Assembly: GCA_021464415.1 (NCBI GenBank)
Contig: CM038466.1
Location: forward strand, 35,370,833 to 35,434,832
Reading direction: 5' to 3'
Length of the DNA stretch: 64,000 bases
Origin: Lonicera japonica
Taxonomy: Eukaryota; Streptophyta; Magnoliopsida; Dipsacales; Caprifoliaceae
The notes beneath the pieces were generated by a model. That model was not told where the DNA came from. It saw only the letters and a list, made by a program, of their open reading frames with translations, and did no database searches. Positions 61,613 through 64,000 of the stretch are shown piece after piece. Positions within the stretch are counted from its first letter, which is position 1. Each line of letters opens with the position of its first letter. A program made the translations under genes and the position numbers.

Positions 61613-61822
61613 GGGACCAGATGTCCCATTGAATGTAGGTGGGGCGAGCTTTTTGAACTTCTCTAGGGCCACCATAGCCCTATTCTCTTGGAATCTACTC
61701 TGGGGTTGTTCTATCTGTCCCAACACATTGGCCAACTCTCTGGCCATGGCACGGATTGCATCTACTGACTCCTCGGAGGTGGAACTCTCGTGGGTGGCAT
61801 TGTGATTTGGTGAGGTCGTCAT
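61613..61822 (-). pseudogene. chromovirus gag, N-terminal part
   Basis: The likely start is the ATG at 61822 (MTTSPNHNATHESS). The frame runs to FKKLAPPTFNGTSGP, the usual beginning of the gypsy gag core. It is then broken at 61612 by the 658-bp insertion. The continuation DAAESWLDQIERAF lies at about 60943. Gag would form the virus-like particle. Confidence 0.8.
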
Positions 61823-61937
61823 TCTATATGAAAACAAGAGGAAAAATGTCATAATAGTCCAATATATGTTAACAAGATGACAATCTATCACAATATGTCA
61901 TAAATTTCGTCCCACAACCCAAGTAATCGCAAAACCT

Positions 61938-61952
61938 ACACTCTGATACTAA
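61938..61952 (-). other. primer-binding site, initiator-Met type (decayed)
   Basis: The minus strand reads TTAGTATCAGAGTGT beside the 5' LTR, a decayed form of TTGGTATCAGAGC used by chromoviruses. Confidence 0.65.
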
Positions 61953-61954
61953 TT

Positions 61955-62244
61955 TGTAACACCCCCGCCTTAATTATACAGGATAATACCTATAAATAAG
62001 ACCTGGAGTGTCACTAACCCATCTTAGAAGGACTAAGACAGGTGTAGAAGAGGAATATAGATCAATAGCAGCATATAAACCAAGCAATGACAAGCATTGG
62101 GTGCAAAAATGATACTATAACTGATAAACATACACATAGATATACATATCATGCGTTACGTGAACAAAAACAAATATATATATATATAGGCAGTCCTCGG
62201 GCGAGCCATGGCTTCCCGGACTAACACATCTATTACAAAAATCA
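61955..62244 (-). repeat. truncated 5' LTR of chromovirus
   Basis: The LTR is collinear with 52505-52770 up to TTCCCGGACTAACACAT. It then breaks off at about 62244, where unrelated DNA (CACTA-4 relic) begins. It has about 26 bp not present in the other LTR (around 62186-62211). The missing ~1.95 kb means no target duplication can be read. Confidence 0.82.
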
Positions 62245-62433
62245 TATTATTATGTTGCTGGAATAAAGGGAAAAAAAGCCAAAATTGTGGTTGAAGCAAC
62301 AAAAAAAAAAAAAAAAAAGGAAATTTGGATTTTCAAAGTGGCACAGCTGTTCCAAATCAGCAACAAAAATAAACAAATTAATTTAAAATGATAAAATAAG
62401 ATAACAGGTTTTTCCAGCAATTTTGGTGTAGTG
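62245..62433 (-). mobile_element. CACTA-4 relic: right terminal fragment
   Basis: Ends in GCAATTTTGGTGTAGTG, i.e. CACTACACCAAAATTGC on the minus strand. TTGCTGGAA/TTCCAGCAA inverted motifs lie at both sides of the fragment. The left part is missing and the fragment abuts the truncated chromovirus LTR. An A-run of about 18 lies near 62300. Confidence 0.55.
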
Positions 62434-62472
62434 ATTGACGTGATTCTAGTATTTTTGTTAATTATGGTTTTT

Positions 62473-62915
62473 AACTTAGGCGACGTATATAGATTAGGTA
62501 TGTCGCCTAGTTCTCTTACTTAGGCAACAAACACAAAAAGCGTACGTCGCTATCGTTACATCCTAAGCGACAAACATAAAAGAGTGCGACGAACATAAAA
62601 GAGTATGTCGCATAGAAGATATTTCTAGGCGACGAATACAAAAAGGGTACATCGCCTAAGTGTAAAACGTATGTAACGAACAAGTGAATCTTAGGCGACA
62701 TGTTACACGTTCGAGGCCTAAGTATCACTTAGGCGAAGTACAATGTATACGTCGCCTACAAATTACTTAGGTGATGCGCCTTTATTTGTGCGTTGCCTAA
62801 CGTACATGTCACGTGACTTAGGCGACGGAGGTTAGGCGATACATGGTTCGTCGCTTGAATCTTAGGCGACGAATGAGCTTTACTTAAGCGACGTACATTG
62901 TACGTTGCCTAAACC
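62473..62915. repeat. CACTA-3 right subterminal repeats
   Basis: About fifteen copies of TTAGGCGACG/CGTCGCCTAA-like motifs in both orientations, with spacers of varied length. Unlike the left end it has not expanded into a regular tandem array and lacks the AATTTTCAACG spacer. Confidence 0.82.
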
Positions 62916-62931
62916 CCTCCTGGGCATAGTG

Positions 62932-64000
62932 TATCTGCTAAAACAAATTTTAGAAAGTGAGTGCAATAATGAGTATGGAGAATCTCAAGTATAAAAATAA
63001 AAAATTAATAATGCGGCACGCTTGAAAAACAAAATTATTGTCATTCAGTATCAGAAGACTATTGGTTTGTGCCATATATAGGTCTCTTCACATTTTTCAA
63101 ATGATTGTTGGTTTGCGCCGTAGTCCTTGTTTTAACACTAGCGTTAGTCAAATAGCTTAGCTGCTTGATTATTTGTGCACAGGGTCCCCAATTTATGAAT
63201 AACAATGAACATTATAACAAATATATCCTGCAAAATAAACATGTTTTTGATTAAGTATACGTGTCTTCTAGAGCATTTATTCATAGGCTGGGAATTTATT
63301 GTCCCAAAATGGTCACTTGAAACTAAAGAAATTAAAAACTTTGACACAAGTTATAAAGTTTTTATGTATCATTGTGTGTGCATTCCTTGGTAGGTTAATG
63401 CTTATGTGGGCCTCAAAATGGTTAACCTAACCCCAACTTTATTTTTTATTGATTAGAAATTTTGTCCAACACTGCATATACATGCTTGATTAGCTGGTCA
63501 AGGACCTATCCTTTACTTGGGTAGTTGGGTGGGCCTCTTAATCGGGTGGATTGCAAGATTTTGAAACAAAGTTTTTCTCAATTTGAAAAGAAGAATCCCT
63601 TATATCATAAAGAAAGGTAACTAATGATTAAATCAAATGAAACCAAACAGAATCATATAATCACATTCAAACTTGTGTAAAGTTTTTAAGTGTCTGTGTG
63701 TTCGTTCCTTGGACAGGTCCAGGATTATGTTGGCCTCAAAATAATTAATATAAACCTAGCAGTACTTTTTTAATGATTATAGAAATTATGCCCAAGACTG
63801 CTTATTAGCCTAATTAGCTGGTCGAGGACATCCTGTTGTATCTCTTTACTACTTCCTTATATTTTTCTTCTATGCATTGTTGTTAAATAGAGACAACATT
63901 AAAAATCTCTCTCCATAATTAAAATAACAAATGCAAGCACAACTACACACAGTCAAAAACACAAACACATGGAGTGCAAAAATGTTAAGGCTCATATTAA
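62932..64000. other. anonymous flank with a diverged direct duplication
   Basis: Host-side flank of CACTA-3. The stretch 63351-63506 recurs at 63672-63832. Shared blocks include AAAGTTTTTA, GTTCCTTGG, GGCCTCAAAAT, TTTAATGATTA-like runs and TTAGCTGGTC-AAGGAC. No gene recognised. Confidence 0.5.

Larger units (their letters stand above)
52505..62244 (-). mobile_element. Tekay/Del-type chromovirus (Ty3/gypsy), degenerate and multiply interrupted
   Basis: Read on the minus strand: truncated 5' LTR (62244-61955), primer site, gag, protease, reverse transcriptase, RNase H, integrase with a GPY/F and chromodomain-like tail, polypurine tract TTTAGTGGGAGAGAT (54762-54748) and 3' LTR (54747-52505). 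The coding part is broken by several stops and frameshifts. Three later insertions (56052-57588, 59973-60421, 60955-61612) also cut it. Clade assignment rests on domain order, the initiator-Met primer site, the polypurine tract form and the C-terminal motif. It sits inside CACTA-3. Confidence 0.88.
49684..62931. mobile_element. CACTA-3: CACTA element, 13.2 kb with nested insertions
   Basis: The left end is CACTATGCCCAGCAGGAG. The right end is CACTATGCCCAGGAGGGG as reverse complement. The flanking TAT is at 49681-49683 and 62932-62934. Both ends carry many copies of a CTTAGGCGACGTAC-type subterminal motif. The interior contains a chromovirus (52505-62244) and a relic CACTA end (62245-62433). 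Without these the element is about 3.3 kb, of which half is the left subterminal array. No transposase frame seen. Confidence 0.92.

Noticed and set aside
36826..62433. Pairing the CACTA terminus at 36826 with the CACTA terminus at 62433 as one element.
   Set aside because: Only the common CACTACACCAAAAT is shared. The subterminal motifs differ (AACGGAT against TTGCTGGAA), and the flanking triplets TTC and ATT do not match.

Overview
The window is nuclear plant DNA, most likely from a eudicot. It is AT-rich and made almost entirely of repeats. The grounds are the element families seen: CACTA, hAT, PIF/Harbinger and Mutator DNA transposons, Athila/Tat-type and chromovirus Ty3/gypsy elements and copia-like LTRs, plus a captured fragment of the plant-specific ETO1-like family. 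No complete host gene and no autonomous intact transposon was found. No bacterial, organellar, rRNA, tRNA or CRISPR feature was seen. The species was not identified. All identities and percentages are judged by eye.

Layout. (1) Positions 1 to about 14.4 kb hold a tandem array with a period of about 1.41 kb. Each unit is itself a head-to-head pair of diverged ~0.7 kb arms. It is interrupted by a Tourist-like MITE (3699-4112), a hAT MITE (8778-9298) and a one-LTR Athila/Tat-type element (10666-13842). (2) 14.4-17.4 kb is AT-rich and holds a nested PIF/Harbinger-type MITE (14562-15175). (3) 17375-26983 is CACTA-1, bounded by CACTACACCA termini and a CCT duplication. It carries a solo LTR (18936-20099) and a non-coding LTR element (21312-25674). 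(4) 26.9-36.8 kb is mostly anonymous DNA with a second solo LTR (28174-30858), a 74-bp tandem repeat and a Pack-MULE (34322-35736) holding a broken ETO1-like fragment. (5) At 36826 a CACTA terminus (CACTA-2) cuts into what may be the 5' end of a proline-rich host gene. CACTA-2 is split by a gag/protease-only LTR element (38143-47516, TATTC duplication), whose left LTR is in turn split by a solo LTR (38938-40713). (6) 49684-62931 is CACTA-3 (CACTATGCCC termini, TAT duplication). It has a 142-bp subterminal array rich in perfect palindromes and a nested, degenerate Tekay/Del-type chromovirus (52505-62244). That chromovirus contains a solo LTR (56052-57588), an LTR fragment (59973-60421) and a 658-bp insertion with an 11-bp duplication. 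(7) 62.9-64 kb is anonymous, with a diverged ~320-bp duplication.

How the parts relate: the nesting gives a relative order of insertion. Target-site duplications and 'empty' copies of the satellite unit fix several element borders exactly. Protein-coding traces are remnants: gag and protease of the gag-only element, gag-protease-RT-RNase H-integrase of the chromovirus with stops and frameshifts, the ETO1-like fragment, and a few possible exon remnants.

The most notable points are the Pack-MULE with the ETO1-like fragment, the inverted-dimer satellite, the LTR element that ends exactly at its polypurine tract with no target duplication, and repeated family-specific palindromes in four unrelated LTR families and in three of the four CACTA ends.
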